The notes: generated from the letters alone by a model not told the origin. 64,000 bases of DNA from Cellulophaga algicola DSM 14237 (GCF_000186265.1 NC_014934.1:620001-684000), one strand, 5' to 3'; positions 44,281 to 54,056 are shown, counted from the first letter of the stretch. A program made the numbers and translations.

Positions 44281-45522
44281 TTAATCAAACTTTATTGCTT
44301 TCACTGGGGTAATTTTTGTTATGATATAAGAAGGCACAATAAGCATTAGTAAACATAAAATCATCACCCCTATATTTAAACTTACTATTGCGGTAAGACT
44401 AATATGTACCGGAATATATTCAATGTAATATTCTTTAGGGTTTGGAAACTTAAACATTCTAAACTTGTCTTGCGCCCATATAATACCCAAGCCAATTAAA
44501 TTTCCTAAAAACAATCCAATACTAATTAAATAGGCTGCATTGTATAAAAATATTTTACGAATACTCCAATCATCTGCCCCCAATGCTTTTAAAATTCCAA
44601 TCATTGTCGTACGCTCTAATATCAATACTAATAGTGCAGTAATCATATTAATACCCCCTACAATAATCATAATACCAATAATCAAAGCCGTATTAAAATC
44701 GAATAAATCTATCCATTGAAATATATGACCATAATTATCTTTTATAGTCCTGGTATCTAATGTGGATAAGGTTTGTCCGTAGATTTCAATACTTTTTTCG
44801 TCAATGGAATCAAAATCGTCTAAAAAGATTTCAAAATTACCAATTTGATTATCCTCCCATTTATTCATACGTTGAATATGGCGTATATCCATAAAAACAT
44901 ACGTAGCATCAAATTCTTCAAAACCGCTATCATAAATACCAACAATCTTAGATTTTTGTTGGTTTGGCATTTTAGAAGGATCATTATCTCTTAAAAAAAC
45001 GGACAGGAATGTATCGCCTAATTTTAATTTAAGCTTGTTTGCTAATAAGCTAGAAATTAAAACTTCATCTGTTCGCTCCCCTGAAAAATCTGGCAATCTA
45101 CCATCAACCAAATATTCTTTAAAAACATCCCAGTTGTAATCTTTGCCTACACCTTTGGCTAAAATACCTTCTACTGTTTCTTCTGTTCTAACAATTCCGC
45201 CTTTACTAGCAACAGCTTGTATGTGCTTTATTCCAGTTATATTTTTGAATTCTGGATAAAAATCTTGTTCTAAAAAAACGGGCACCACAGAAACATCAGA
45301 TCTGTTATTGTCAAAATTACTGATTTGAATATGCCCATTAAAAGCGGCTACTTTCTCTCTAATTTTCTTCTTAAGTCCGTCTCCCGTAGCTATCGCAATT
45401 AGCATCATCACAATACTTATTGTAATTGCTGCAATTGCTATTTTTATTATCGGAGCCGAAATACTATTTTTATGCCCTTTACCAGCCGAAAGGCGCTTTG
45501 CAATAAAATATTCTAAATTCAA
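44281..45522 (-). CDS. LolC/E-like ABC transporter permease
   Basis: 413 residues from a TTG at 45522 (the usual family N-terminus NLEYFIAKRL follows). One N-terminal helix (PIIKIAIAAITISIVMMLIA), a large periplasmic MacB-PCD-like domain, then three helices of the FtsX fold with the conserved MIGILKALGADDWSIRKIF loop. Lipoprotein-releasing permeases of this kind pair with a LolD ATPase, which is not encoded here. The start lies 3 bases from the divergent NamZ start codon. Confidence 0.85.
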   Translation of the reverse strand: MNLEYFIAKRLSAGKGHKNSISAPIIKIAIAAITISIVMMLIAIATGDGLKKKIREKVAAFNGHIQISNFDNNRSDVSVVPVFLEQDFYPEFKNITGIKHIQAVASKGGIVRTEETVEGILAKGVGKDYNWDVFKEYLVDGRLPDFSGERTDEVLISSLLANKLKLKLGDTFLSVFLRDNDPSKMPNQQKSKIVGIYDSGFEEFDATYVFMDIRHIQRMNKWEDNQIGNFEIFLDDFDSIDEKSIEIYGQTLSTLDTRTIKDNYGHIFQWIDLFDFNTALIIGIMIIVGGINMITALLVLILERTTMIGILKALGADDWSIRKIFLYNAAYLISIGLFLGNLIGLGIIWAQDKFRMFKFPNPKEYYIEYIPVHISLTAIVSLNIGVMILCLLMLIVPSYIITKITPVKAIKFD

Positions 45523-45525
45523 TTT

Positions 45526-46770
45526 ATGATGCTTTTTCCTTGTCTCAAAAATACATTTTTATTATTGGTTTTAGTGTTTTCTTCTTGTGGAAAGACAAAG
45601 AAGACTACAATTAACACTACTGAAACCGTAAATATAAAAGTTGAAAAAGCAATAGATACACCTTTGGTTATCGCTGCTAATAAGACAAAAACATACGTAC
45701 CGCTGTTAAAAGGTAAAAATATTGCGATCGTTGCCAACCAAACTAGTGTAGTTTTCAATAAAAAGGGATACACACATATTGTAGACTCCTTACTAACATT
45801 AAAGGTTTCCATATCAAAAGTATTTGCTCCAGAACATGGGTTTAGAGGAGAAGTTGATGCGGGTGAACATGTAAAAGATGGTTTAGATAAAAAAACAGGC
45901 TTACCGCTTGTTTCGCTCTATGGAAAAAATAGAAAACCCTCTAAAGAGCAATTGAAGGATATTGATTTAGTATTATTTGACATTCAAGATGTTGGTGTTC
46001 GGTTCTATACCTATATTGCCACCTTACAACTTGTTATGGAAGCATGTGCCGAAAATAATATTCCCGTAATAGTTTTAGACAGACCTAACCCTAATGCCCA
46101 TTATGTAGATGGCCCAACAATGGAAGCCAAACACACTAGTTTTTTAGGAATGACAGAAATACCGCTTGTATACGGAATGACTATTGGCGAATATGCAGAA
46201 ATGATTAATGAAGAAGGTTGGCTCGCTCACGGCAATAAAGCCCACCTAACAGTAATTCCGATGGAGCACTATTCTCACAATTCTTTCTATAGCCTACCCA
46301 TTAGGCCTTCTCCTAATTTACCAAACGACTTATCTATAAAACTATACCCTAGTTTAGGACTTTTTGAAGGTACCGATGTTAATGCTGGACGCGGAACAGA
46401 ATTTCAGTTTCAACGTTATGGTGCTCCGTTTTTAGATAAAACCCATTACGATTTTTCCTATACACCGGCAGCTAATTTTGGAGCTAAATACCCAAAACAT
46501 AAGAGTGAAATCTGTTTTGGTACCGATTTAACGAAAGTGGATACTACACGCCTAAATTTAGTGGATTTACAATGGATTATTGATGCATATACCCATACTA
46601 CAGACAAAAGCTTATTTTTCTTAACCAGTGGATTTACAAAACATGCCGGAACGGAAGAACTTCAAAAACAGATTGAGGCCGGAATGACTGCCGAAGAAAT
46701 TAGAAAAACATGGCAGACTGATATTTTAAATTTTAAAAAGATTAGGAGTAAGTATCTGATTTATAACTAG
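45526..46770 (+). CDS. namZ: Exo-beta-N-acetylmuramidase NamZ-like lipoprotein (DUF1343)
   Basis: 414 residues. SpII signal LLVLVFSSCGKT (cysteine 21). DUF1343/GH171 core: IAIVANQTSVV, VFAPEHGFRGEVDAGEHV, LVFDIQDVGVRFYTYI (as LFDIQDVGVRFYTYI), VLDRPNPN, and a C-terminal Thr/Asn-rich part (EGTDVNAGRGTEFQFQ). NamZ removes terminal MurNAc from peptidoglycan fragments and works in cell-wall recycling. Envelope-tethered. It is head-to-head with the permease gene and has no recycling partners nearby. Confidence 0.9.
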   Translation: MMLFPCLKNTFLLLVLVFSSCGKTKKTTINTTETVNIKVEKAIDTPLVIAANKTKTYVPLLKGKNIAIVANQTSVVFNKKGYTHIVDSLLTLKVSISKVFAPEHGFRGEVDAGEHVKDGLDKKTGLPLVSLYGKNRKPSKEQLKDIDLVLFDIQDVGVRFYTYIATLQLVMEACAENNIPVIVLDRPNPNAHYVDGPTMEAKHTSFLGMTEIPLVYGMTIGEYAEMINEEGWLAHGNKAHLTVIPMEHYSHNSFYSLPIRPSPNLPNDLSIKLYPSLGLFEGTDVNAGRGTEFQFQRYGAPFLDKTHYDFSYTPAANFGAKYPKHKSEICFGTDLTKVDTTRLNLVDLQWIIDAYTHTTDKSLFFLTSGFTKHAGTEELQKQIEAGMTAEEIRKTWQTDILNFKKIRSKYLIYN

Positions 46771-46814
46771 TATTAGATTTTCTTCAAAAAAAAATTACTT
46801 ATGCAACTACTTTT

Positions 46815-47327
46815 ATGAAAATTGTTAAAGCCACTACAGAAGACAGCAAGTTACTGTCTGAAATAGGAAAAGAAGCATTTTTACAAGCTCATGGTAAAAG
46901 TGCTCCAGAAAAAGATATAGAAGCATTTACCGCTAAGTATTATACGGAAACTGCATTTTATGAGGAACTAAATAATCCAGACAATATTTATTATTTAATA
47001 TATAGCGATGATCGTGTGGCTGGATATTCTAAAATTGCATTTAATCAAACGCACCCAAACATTCCTGAAAAAAACATTACCAAATTAGACAGGATCTATC
47101 TACTACAAGAGTTTCATGGTCAAAATTTAGGAACTATCTTATTTAACCATAACGTAGCACTGTCCAAAAAAGAAAATCAATTAGGCATATGGCTTTATGT
47201 GTGGACAGAAAATGAGAAGGCTCTCCGGTTTTATAAAAAAAGTGGGTTTATCATTGTTGGGTCTCATGCTTATCAAATTTCAGAAACACATACCAACCCA
47301 AATCACGTATTATTCTTAAAATATTAA
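46815..47327 (+). CDS. GNAT-family N-acetyltransferase
   Basis: 170 residues. Complete GNAT domain: ITKLDRIYLLQEFHGQNLGTILFNH (motif A, acetyl-CoA loop Q/H-G-Q-N-L-G-T) and WLYVWTENEKALRFYKKSGFIIVGSH (motif B). Resembles the diamine/polyamine and ribosomal-protein acetylating members. It follows NamZ by 44 bases on the same strand and ends 2 bases before the convergent fatty-acid-hydroxylase gene. Substrate unknown. Confidence 0.88.
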   Translation: MKIVKATTEDSKLLSEIGKEAFLQAHGKSAPEKDIEAFTAKYYTETAFYEELNNPDNIYYLIYSDDRVAGYSKIAFNQTHPNIPEKNITKLDRIYLLQEFHGQNLGTILFNHNVALSKKENQLGIWLYVWTENEKALRFYKKSGFIIVGSHAYQISETHTNPNHVLFLKY

Positions 47328-47328
47328 G

Positions 47329-48156
47329 TTACTTTTCTATATTAGTTGGCTTTCTATACCTATGAAAAGGTTGCTTTAAGAGTAATCGTATCGTTCCATT
47401 TTCTGCTTCATCAGGAAATGTATCTACACCATACACGATAGCTTCACGATCATAGGTCATAAAAGTGCCAAAAATACGATCCCAAATAGAAAATATATTT
47501 CCGTAGTTGGCATCTGTATACGGTAGCATATAATGATGGTGCACCTTATGCATATCTGGTGATACCAAGACCCAGCTTAAGACCTTATCTACTTTTTTAG
47601 GTAATTTATTTGCATGTGTAAATTGTGCAGCTATCAACGATACTGATTGATATAACATTACAATACCAATTGGCGCGCCGACTACCACAACACCAAACAA
47701 TGTAAATGCAAAACGTATAACACTTTCAAAAGGGTGATGCCTGTTTGCGGTTGTAGTATCTACGTGATGGTCTGTATGATGCACCAAATGTACCATCCAA
47801 AGTAATTTTACTTTGTGCTCTGTATAATGCGCTACGTAAGCACCAAAAAAATCTAACAATAACAAGCCTAAAAGCACATACGCCCAGTAGGGTAATGGCA
47901 ACCAATTAATAATTCCAAAATTAGCTTCTACTGTCCAATCACTAGTTTTTAGCAATAGAAAGGCTAAAGCAAAATTTATGAGTACCGTTGTTCCTGTAAA
48001 GAATAAATTTGGTAAGGCATGCTTCCATTTCTTATACTTAAAAAACACTAAAGGGATAGCTCCTTCCAACAGCCAAAAAAAAGAAATACCACCCACTAAA
48101 AGTAATGATCGGTGTAAAGAAGGTATTGTTTCAAAGTAATGTATCAGTGCTTCCAT
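47329..48156 (-). CDS. Sterol desaturase / fatty-acid hydroxylase-family membrane protein
   Basis: 275 residues. Four to five helices and the three histidine clusters of the diiron membrane hydroxylases: HYTEHK, HLVHHTDHHVDTTTANRHH, and HKVHHHYMLP. These enzymes hydroxylate or desaturate lipids; in Bacteroidota, relatives act on fatty acids or carotenoids. Followed upstream, with a 46-base gap, by the YkgJ gene on the same strand. Substrate unknown. Confidence 0.85.
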   Translation of the reverse strand: MEALIHYFETIPSLHRSLLLVGGISFFWLLEGAIPLVFFKYKKWKHALPNLFFTGTTVLINFALAFLLLKTSDWTVEANFGIINWLPLPYWAYVLLGLLLLDFFGAYVAHYTEHKVKLLWMVHLVHHTDHHVDTTTANRHHPFESVIRFAFTLFGVVVVGAPIGIVMLYQSVSLIAAQFTHANKLPKKVDKVLSWVLVSPDMHKVHHHYMLPYTDANYGNIFSIWDRIFGTFMTYDREAIVYGVDTFPDEAENGTIRLLLKQPFHRYRKPTNIEK

Positions 48157-48202
48157 CTGTTTAAATATATAAAATTAAACCGAAAAGAACGCTAACATAC
48201 AC

Positions 48203-48694
48203 TTAGCCAATACGTTTCTTCATTTCTTCTACTATATTGTATGCTGCAGGGCAAATAGCCACGTTCTTGATCGTCAAATTACTAATCTGTTGAAATTTTT
48301 TACGATCGGTATGCGGGAATTCTCTGCATGCCTTTGGCCGTACATCATAGATAGAACAATAATTATCTACCCCTAAAAAAGTACACGGTACTTGTTGTAG
48401 CACATAATCATTCTCATCATCTATGCGCAAATATTGATCTATAAACTGTTGTGGTTTTTGCCTAAAATGTTTTGAGATACGCTCAACATCTGCGTTTGTA
48501 AATAACGGACCCGTGGTTTTGCAGCAATTAGCACATTCTAAACAATCTGTACGTTCAAATTCTTTTTCATGCAGTTCTTGCATGAGGTAATCTAAATTCT
48601 TAGGTGCTTTTTTTTTAAGCTTCGTAAAGAATTTCTTATTCTCATTCTGCTTGTCCTTCGCAAGCTTTGGAAGTTGTGCTATAAATTCTTCCAT
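48203..48694 (-). CDS. YkgJ-family cysteine-cluster protein
   Basis: 163 residues. The cysteine pattern CLECANCCKTTGPLF, then CTFLGVDNYCSIYDVRPKACREFP fits the YkgJ/zinc- or iron-binding family (PF03692). The ligand and reaction are unknown. It overlaps the upstream DUF2059 gene by one base (end of that stop), so the two are translationally coupled. Confidence 0.88.
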   Translation of the reverse strand: MEEFIAQLPKLAKDKQNENKKFFTKLKKKAPKNLDYLMQELHEKEFERTDCLECANCCKTTGPLFTNADVERISKHFRQKPQQFIDQYLRIDDENDYVLQQVPCTFLGVDNYCSIYDVRPKACREFPHTDRKKFQQISNLTIKNVAICPAAYNIVEEMKKRIG

Positions 48695-49209
48695 TATTTT
48701 AACATGCTTAAAGCCGTTTCATACAAATCTCTACTCCAACCCTCAGAAACCTTTCCAATCTCCGTTGCGAGTATCGGCTGTTTCTCTACGATTGTTTTGC
48801 CCATTTCAGAACCATAAAAATCATTAACTTCTTTTTTTTGATCTTCTGTTAATTTTTCTCCATCTGCAACTAATTGCTTCCCTGCTTCTGATTGATAAAA
48901 GGCATTCATTTTTTTTATTTCCTCATGTGTAAAATTTTTCTCGTACACGGGTGCCAATTGCGTTAGTATCTCATCAACATGCTTTTCCTTATTCGCTTCC
49001 AAATAATCCCAACCGGATGCATTTTCTGTTGTTTTCGGAAACTGATTCCCTAACATTTTCAACAATTCATCATAAGCATAATTGTACTGCTTTGCTGTTC
49101 CGTTACTTTTAATATAGGTCAACACATCTTCTTGAAAAGTAGTTTCTTGACCACAGCTCGTTAAAGTAATTAATAAGAATACTACTGAAATATTTTTTAT
49201 TAGTTTCAT
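48694..49209 (-). CDS. DUF2059 lipoprotein
   Basis: 171 residues. SpII signal VVFLLITLTSCGQET (cysteine 19). DUF2059 helical domain with YEKNFTHEEIKKMNAFYQSEAGKQLV. Function of the domain is unknown. First gene of a unit with YkgJ and perhaps the hydroxylase. Divergent from the methyltransferase at 49274. Confidence 0.85.
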   Translation of the reverse strand: MKLIKNISVVFLLITLTSCGQETTFQEDVLTYIKSNGTAKQYNYAYDELLKMLGNQFPKTTENASGWDYLEANKEKHVDEILTQLAPVYEKNFTHEEIKKMNAFYQSEAGKQLVADGEKLTEDQKKEVNDFYGSEMGKTIVEKQPILATEIGKVSEGWSRDLYETALSMLK

Positions 49210-49273
49210 CTGATCGTGTTTTATTTTTGTTAATGGGTTAAAATGCTCAATTTTGCTGCAAATTACAAATTAA

Positions 49274-49987
49274 ATGCAAACTGATATTTTAGGCACAGCA
49301 GTTTTAGATTTTCAAAACGGAAACTATACTACAGATATAAAAACCTATTCATCCTTAGATGAGGAAGATATAATCCCTGTTCCCTATTTATTTCGTTCGT
49401 ATAAAGAAATGCCTCTTTTAGAAAAAAAAGCTTTAGAACTAGCCAAAGGTGCTATTTTAGATGTTGGTTGTGGCGCAGGAAGCCACAGCTTATACTTACA
49501 AGAGAATGGCAAAAATGTAACTGCCTTAGATTCTTCTAATGGTGCCATTGAAGTTTGTAAAGCGAGAGGTATTAAAAATACGATATGCACTGATCTTTAC
49601 AACTATAAAGGCGAAAAATTTGATACGATTCTTCTTTTAATGAACGGTATTGGCTTGGCAGGAAAACTAAATCAAGTAAATAAATTTCTAACCCAATTAA
49701 AATCCTTTTTAAATCCTGGGGGGCAAATACTCCTTGATTCAAGTGACATCTTATATATGTTTGATCCCGATGAAGATGGTGGTTATTGGATTCCTGAGGT
49801 TGAATACTACGGAGAAGTGTCTTTTGAAATGGAATACAAATCTAATAAAAGTGAATCTTTTAATTGGTTATACCTGGATTACAATACCTTACAAAGAGCT
49901 GCCGTGGCAAATAATTTAGAATGTGAGCTAATAAAAGAAGGTGAACATTTTGATTATTTAGCTAAACTTACCTTAAAACAACAATAG
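49274..49987 (+). CDS. Class I SAM-dependent methyltransferase
   Basis: 237 residues. SAM motif I AILDVGCGAGSHSLYL and motif II NVTALDSSNGAIEVC, followed by FDTILLLMNGIGLAGKL (motif IV/post II) and LNPGGQILLDSSDI. Small-molecule methyltransferase; the C-terminal substrate lid gives no clue. Divergent from DUF2059 by 64 bases. Confidence 0.9.
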   Translation: MQTDILGTAVLDFQNGNYTTDIKTYSSLDEEDIIPVPYLFRSYKEMPLLEKKALELAKGAILDVGCGAGSHSLYLQENGKNVTALDSSNGAIEVCKARGIKNTICTDLYNYKGEKFDTILLLMNGIGLAGKLNQVNKFLTQLKSFLNPGGQILLDSSDILYMFDPDEDGGYWIPEVEYYGEVSFEMEYKSNKSESFNWLYLDYNTLQRAAVANNLECELIKEGEHFDYLAKLTLKQQ

Positions 49988-50044
49988 TTTTTTCGTAAAT
50001 ACGTTAGTTTAGATGATCTATGATCTAATTTGATCCATGCCGTT

Positions 50045-50875
50045 ATGAAAAAAAGTTTCCCCGTTGTTCTTTTATTAGCCCTATTTGTTTTTGTTAATTG
50101 CTCGAAAAGCACGAGTACAGACACTGATAATTCTGGATCTACAGACCCAAATCAAACCGTTAATAAAATTCCTAATCTACAAGGCACGGGAGACTCCGCT
50201 AACGATTTTTTAGCCAACACAAATTTTGACAAGCTTTTAATAGAAATAGGATATGTAACTGGTTTTAAGCCGGATGAAACCGCTATTGATGATTTTGTAG
50301 AATTTATTAAAGAAACTACTTTTAAAGAAACCGTTGAAATACAATACTTAGAATTAAGCTCTTCAGGAAAAGAAAGTCTATCGATAAATGAGGTAGATGA
50401 AATTATCCAAGAAGAAAGAACAGCCTATAATACAGATGATACTTTAGCACTTTTTATTTACTTTTCTGATGCGCCTTCTGATGAAGATGAACCTGAAGAA
50501 GATTTAGTGACATTAGGTGCGGCATTTAGAAATACCTCTTTGGTTCTTTATGAATCTACAATAAGAGATTTAGCAGGGAAGTCTTTCTTGATATCTACAG
50601 GAACTGTTGAGACAGCTACCTTACATCATGAATTAGGTCATTTATTAGGTTTAGTGAATATAGGCACAACTATGGTAAACCCACACGAAGGCACCTTTAC
50701 CGATGATGATGATCAAGAACAACCTAGCCAACATTGCAATCAAGATGGTTGTTTAATGCGTGCAGAATTAGAGTTTGGAGCTGCTATGAATAAAGCAATT
50801 ACTGCTAAAAACGGACAAGTACCAGAATTGGATGTTGAATGCTTACGTGATCTAAAAGCTAACGGCGGAAGGTAA
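50045..50875 (+). CDS. Membrane metalloprotease lipoprotein, archaemetzincin-like
   Basis: 276 residues from the ATG at 50045. SpII signal LALFVFVNCSKS (cysteine 19). The zinc motif HHELGHLLGLVN (about 194-205) has HExxHxxG but Asn where metzincins have the third His or Asp. It is followed by a loop with H and by CNQDGCLM, the C-x4-C-x-M pattern described for archaemetzincins. Annotated in Bacteroidota as membrane metalloprotease, from memory. Tethered to the envelope; target unknown. Confidence 0.75.
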   Translation: MKKSFPVVLLLALFVFVNCSKSTSTDTDNSGSTDPNQTVNKIPNLQGTGDSANDFLANTNFDKLLIEIGYVTGFKPDETAIDDFVEFIKETTFKETVEIQYLELSSSGKESLSINEVDEIIQEERTAYNTDDTLALFIYFSDAPSDEDEPEEDLVTLGAAFRNTSLVLYESTIRDLAGKSFLISTGTVETATLHHELGHLLGLVNIGTTMVNPHEGTFTDDDDQEQPSQHCNQDGCLMRAELEFGAAMNKAITAKNGQVPELDVECLRDLKANGGR

Positions 50876-51023
50876 TTGGTTCATGGCAATTTCAATTATT
50901 GCAACCGCAAAGCAAACAGAACTATTAAAAAAAATCAAATTCAAGCAATGGTATCGTGAGCAAGTAACGACTTCAAGAAAACCATGAGAGGTAACATCAA
51001 ATTTAAATAGTAAGACCCTACAA

Positions 51024-51656
51024 CTAAGGGATATTTAAATACTTATGGGTTTGCAAGGATACTTTCCACTTTGGATTTTTCATCACATAATCAACAATAA
51101 GTGGTACCATTTTATCACGAACACTCCATTCTGGTTGTAAATATAAAATACATTCTTTATTGGTTTTTGCTGCTTGTTCTTCTGCAAAAATAAAATCGTG
51201 CTTATTAAAAATAATCATTTTTAATTCATGAGCTTCATCATAAATTCTACCTTCTGGCAATTTATTTTTCTTAGGAGAAAGGCAAATCCAATCCCAAACT
51301 CCAGTAAGTGGATACGCTCCAGAAGTTTCAATATGTGTTTGAAGATTTCTTGCTTTTAAACCTTTGGTCAAAGGCCCCATATCCCACGTAAGTGGTTCTC
51401 CTCCAGTAATAACAATAGTGTCAGAATACTTGGCTGCATTAGAAATAATAGTTTCAGTTGCTGTTGGCGGGTGGGTATCTGCATTCCAGCTTTCTTTCAC
51501 ATCACACCAATGGCAACCCACATCACAACCACCTACGCGAATAAAATAAGCTGCTGTACCTTTATGGAAACCTTCTCCTTGAATTGTATAAAACTCTTCC
51601 ATCAAAGGCAACATTTCTCCTTTATTGACCAATGCCAAAACATCATTTTCTACCAT
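51024..51656 (-). CDS. queE: 7-carboxy-7-deazaguanine synthase
   Basis: 210 residues from the ATG at 51656; earlier in-frame starts (51698, 51671) add unrelated residues. Radical-SAM cluster GGCDVGCHWCD (C44, C48, C51; the usual CxxxCxxC shape) after FYTIQGEGFHKG. Also TGGEPLTWD and the C-terminal LQTHKYLNIP. It converts carboxytetrahydropterin to 7-carboxy-7-deazaguanine in queuosine synthesis. No queC/queD nearby. Confidence 0.95.
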   Translation of the reverse strand: MVENDVLALVNKGEMLPLMEEFYTIQGEGFHKGTAAYFIRVGGCDVGCHWCDVKESWNADTHPPTATETIISNAAKYSDTIVITGGEPLTWDMGPLTKGLKARNLQTHIETSGAYPLTGVWDWICLSPKKNKLPEGRIYDEAHELKMIIFNKHDFIFAEEQAAKTNKECILYLQPEWSVRDKMVPLIVDYVMKNPKWKVSLQTHKYLNIP

Positions 51657-51784
51657 CTTGCAAAGATACATTTTACTTATGAAAGTAGCACATAACAAGC
51701 AAATTTGTCCTTATAAGGTTCTAAGAGAGATTACATTTTAAAAGTTGCCTAAAAAACCCTTATTTTTATACAAAATTTACTTCA

Positions 51785-53296
51785 ATGAGTACCAAAGACG
51801 AATTTCTCTCCTATATAGAAGAAGGCTACAAAACAAAAGGAGAATTTATAACCATGGGATCTGCTATTTTAGATGGAGAAACTATAACAAACGCTTTTGT
51901 TAAAATACCTTTGAAAACATTAAACAGACATGGTTTAATTGCGGGAGCAACAGGTACCGGAAAAACTAAAACGCTACAGGTTCTTGCCGAAAATCTTTCA
52001 GAAAAAGGGATTCCTGTGATGCTGATGGATTTAAAAGGCGATTTAAGTGGTATTGCACAACCAAGTCCTGGACATGCTAAAATTGAGGAACGCCATGCTA
52101 AAATTGGTATCCCATTTAAAGCTAAAGGTTTTCCTGTAGAAATTTTATCACTCTCGGAGCAAGATGGTGTAAAATTAAGAGCAACAGTTTCTGAGTTTGG
52201 ACCTATTTTACTTTCCAGAATTTTAGATTTATCTGAAACACAAGAAGGGATTGTTGCTGTAATTTTTAAATACTGTGATGATAATAAATTACCGCTGTTA
52301 GATTTAAAAGATTTTAAAAAGGTACTACAATATGCTACTGATGGTGGCAAAGAAGAATTCAAAGAAAATTACGGCCGCATCAGCACTAGTTCTACAGGTA
52401 CTATTCTTAGAAAAGTGATTGAATTAGAGCAGCAAGGTGCTGAGCTTTTCTTCGGTGAAAAATCATTTGATGTTAACGATTTAACACGTATAGATAAAAA
52501 TGGAAACGGCTATATAAATATATTACGATTAACTGATATTCAAGACCGACCAAAATTATTCTCTACATTTATGCTGAGTTTATTGGCCGAAATATACAGT
52601 ACGTTCCCTGAACAAGGAGATAGCGATAAACCTGAGTTAGTCTTATTTATTGATGAAGCTCATTTAATTTTTGATGAGGCATCTAAAGCACTTATCAACC
52701 AAATTGAAAATATTGTAAAACTTATCCGTTCTAAAGGAATCGGAATTTACTTTGTCACACAAAACCCAACAGATGTTCCCAATGATGTATTAGCTCAATT
52801 AGGTCTAAAAGTACAGCATGCCTTAAGAGCCTTCACAGCAAGAGATCGAAAAGCAATTAAACTTACTGCCGAAAATTATCCTGAATCTGAGTACTACGAC
52901 ACCAAAGAGGTATTAACTTCTTTAGGTATTGGCGAAGCATTAATTTCTGCCCTTGATGAAAAAGGAAGACCTACGCCATTAGCTGCTACTATGCTTAGAG
53001 CTCCCATGAGCAGAATGGATGTTTTAACGGAAAGCGAATTAAGCACACTGATTAAAAAATCTAAATTGGTTAAAAAATATGAAGATATTATAGACCGTGA
53101 AAGTGCCTACGAACTTCTAAATGAAAAAATAGAAAAAGCAGAAGCACAGGCTGAAATCGAAAAAGAAAAACCAAAAACCACAAAATCTTCTTTTAGAAGC
53201 AGAACGAGTACAAGACAAAACCCTATCATAAAAGTGTTAACCAGCGCTACCTTTATTCGTGGAGTTTTAGGGGTCTTGAAAAAAGTGATGCGTTAA
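51785..53296 (+). CDS. HerA-like helicase/ATPase (YjgR-type, DUF853)
   Basis: 503 residues. Walker A LIAGATGTGKTKTLQ (about 50-64), Walker B LVLFIDEAHLIF, and an arginine-finger region around RSKGIGIYFVTQNPTDVP. Layout matches the bacterial HerA/YjgR proteins of unknown task, which form hexamers and have been linked to DNA processing. A flexible basic tail (about 455-480, KSSFRSRTSTRQ) precedes a terminal hydrophobic stretch. Followed by two small lipoprotein genes on the same strand. Confidence 0.88.
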   Translation: MSTKDEFLSYIEEGYKTKGEFITMGSAILDGETITNAFVKIPLKTLNRHGLIAGATGTGKTKTLQVLAENLSEKGIPVMLMDLKGDLSGIAQPSPGHAKIEERHAKIGIPFKAKGFPVEILSLSEQDGVKLRATVSEFGPILLSRILDLSETQEGIVAVIFKYCDDNKLPLLDLKDFKKVLQYATDGGKEEFKENYGRISTSSTGTILRKVIELEQQGAELFFGEKSFDVNDLTRIDKNGNGYINILRLTDIQDRPKLFSTFMLSLLAEIYSTFPEQGDSDKPELVLFIDEAHLIFDEASKALINQIENIVKLIRSKGIGIYFVTQNPTDVPNDVLAQLGLKVQHALRAFTARDRKAIKLTAENYPESEYYDTKEVLTSLGIGEALISALDEKGRPTPLAATMLRAPMSRMDVLTESELSTLIKKSKLVKKYEDIIDRESAYELLNEKIEKAEAQAEIEKEKPKTTKSSFRSRTSTRQNPIIKVLTSATFIRGVLGVLKKVMR

Positions 53297-53324
53297 AAAA
53301 ATTGTTTAAAAACTAAACTACCAA

Positions 53325-53948
53325 ATGAAAAAAATATTTTCTGTTGCCCTTGCCGCAACTTCTTTACTATTCTTAAACTGTGAATCTACTGATAAAAAAT
53401 TTAATATTAGTACCGGTGTTATTGGCCAGCTTACAAAAGACACAAAGGTTATGGACCTAGAAACCATTTATGCTGAAGATTCTATCGTTGCTGAAAATGG
53501 CATTCCTAATTTAAATTTACAATTAGGATTTAAGAATGAAGTTTTGAACGACACCAAGACGGACACTACACGTATTATACAATCTAATTTTATCTATAAT
53601 AAGATTGATATCTACGAAAAAGGAGGTAAACAATTATTGAGCCTTACTCCTAGTAGAGACAGTATTCCTAAAATAGAAAATATCAGAATATACGATCCGC
53701 GTTATATTTCAGACAAAGGGATTTCTACCGCTAGTACATTTAAAGATATTAAAGAAAAATACAGCATAAAAAAAATCATTACATCCATGAATAATGTGGT
53801 GATTTTATTAAAAGATACAGGGCTATATTTTACGATAGACAAACAAGAATTGCCTTCTAGTCTTCGGTATGATTCTAGTGCAAATATTGAAGAAGTACAG
53901 ATTCCTGATGGAGCAAAAATCAAATATATGATGCTTGCTTGGGAATAA
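53325..53948 (+). CDS. Hypothetical lipoprotein
   Basis: 207 residues. SpII signal ATSLLFLNCEST (cysteine 19), then beta-rich body (VIGQLTKDTKVMDLETIYAEDSIV; ALKDTGLYF-like LLKDTGLYFTI). No known motif. It begins 29 bases after the HerA-like gene and may share its transcript. Function unknown. Confidence 0.65.
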   Translation: MKKIFSVALAATSLLFLNCESTDKKFNISTGVIGQLTKDTKVMDLETIYAEDSIVAENGIPNLNLQLGFKNEVLNDTKTDTTRIIQSNFIYNKIDIYEKGGKQLLSLTPSRDSIPKIENIRIYDPRYISDKGISTASTFKDIKEKYSIKKIITSMNNVVILLKDTGLYFTIDKQELPSSLRYDSSANIEEVQIPDGAKIKYMMLAWE

Positions 53949-54056
53949 TAAATAGATAAGCTATAATAACTTTTATAAATAAATTATGTGGCATTTAAAA
54001 AATGACTTACATAATAAAATATTTAGAACACCAAAGCAGCAAACTTTAGAATTTTA

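Noticed and set aside
45519-45812. 97-codon minus-strand frame reaching back into NamZ
   Set aside because: It lies opposite the NamZ signal peptide; the hydrophobic look is a reflection of that coding sequence.
50883-50987. 34-codon plus-strand frame after the metalloprotease
   Set aside because: Short, no hydrophobic helix, no recognisable motif, no start context. Not enough to call a gene.
51826-52362. 178-codon frame antisense to the HerA-like gene
   Set aside because: Long but Ser/Pro/Cys-rich, as expected from the reverse of an ATPase gene.
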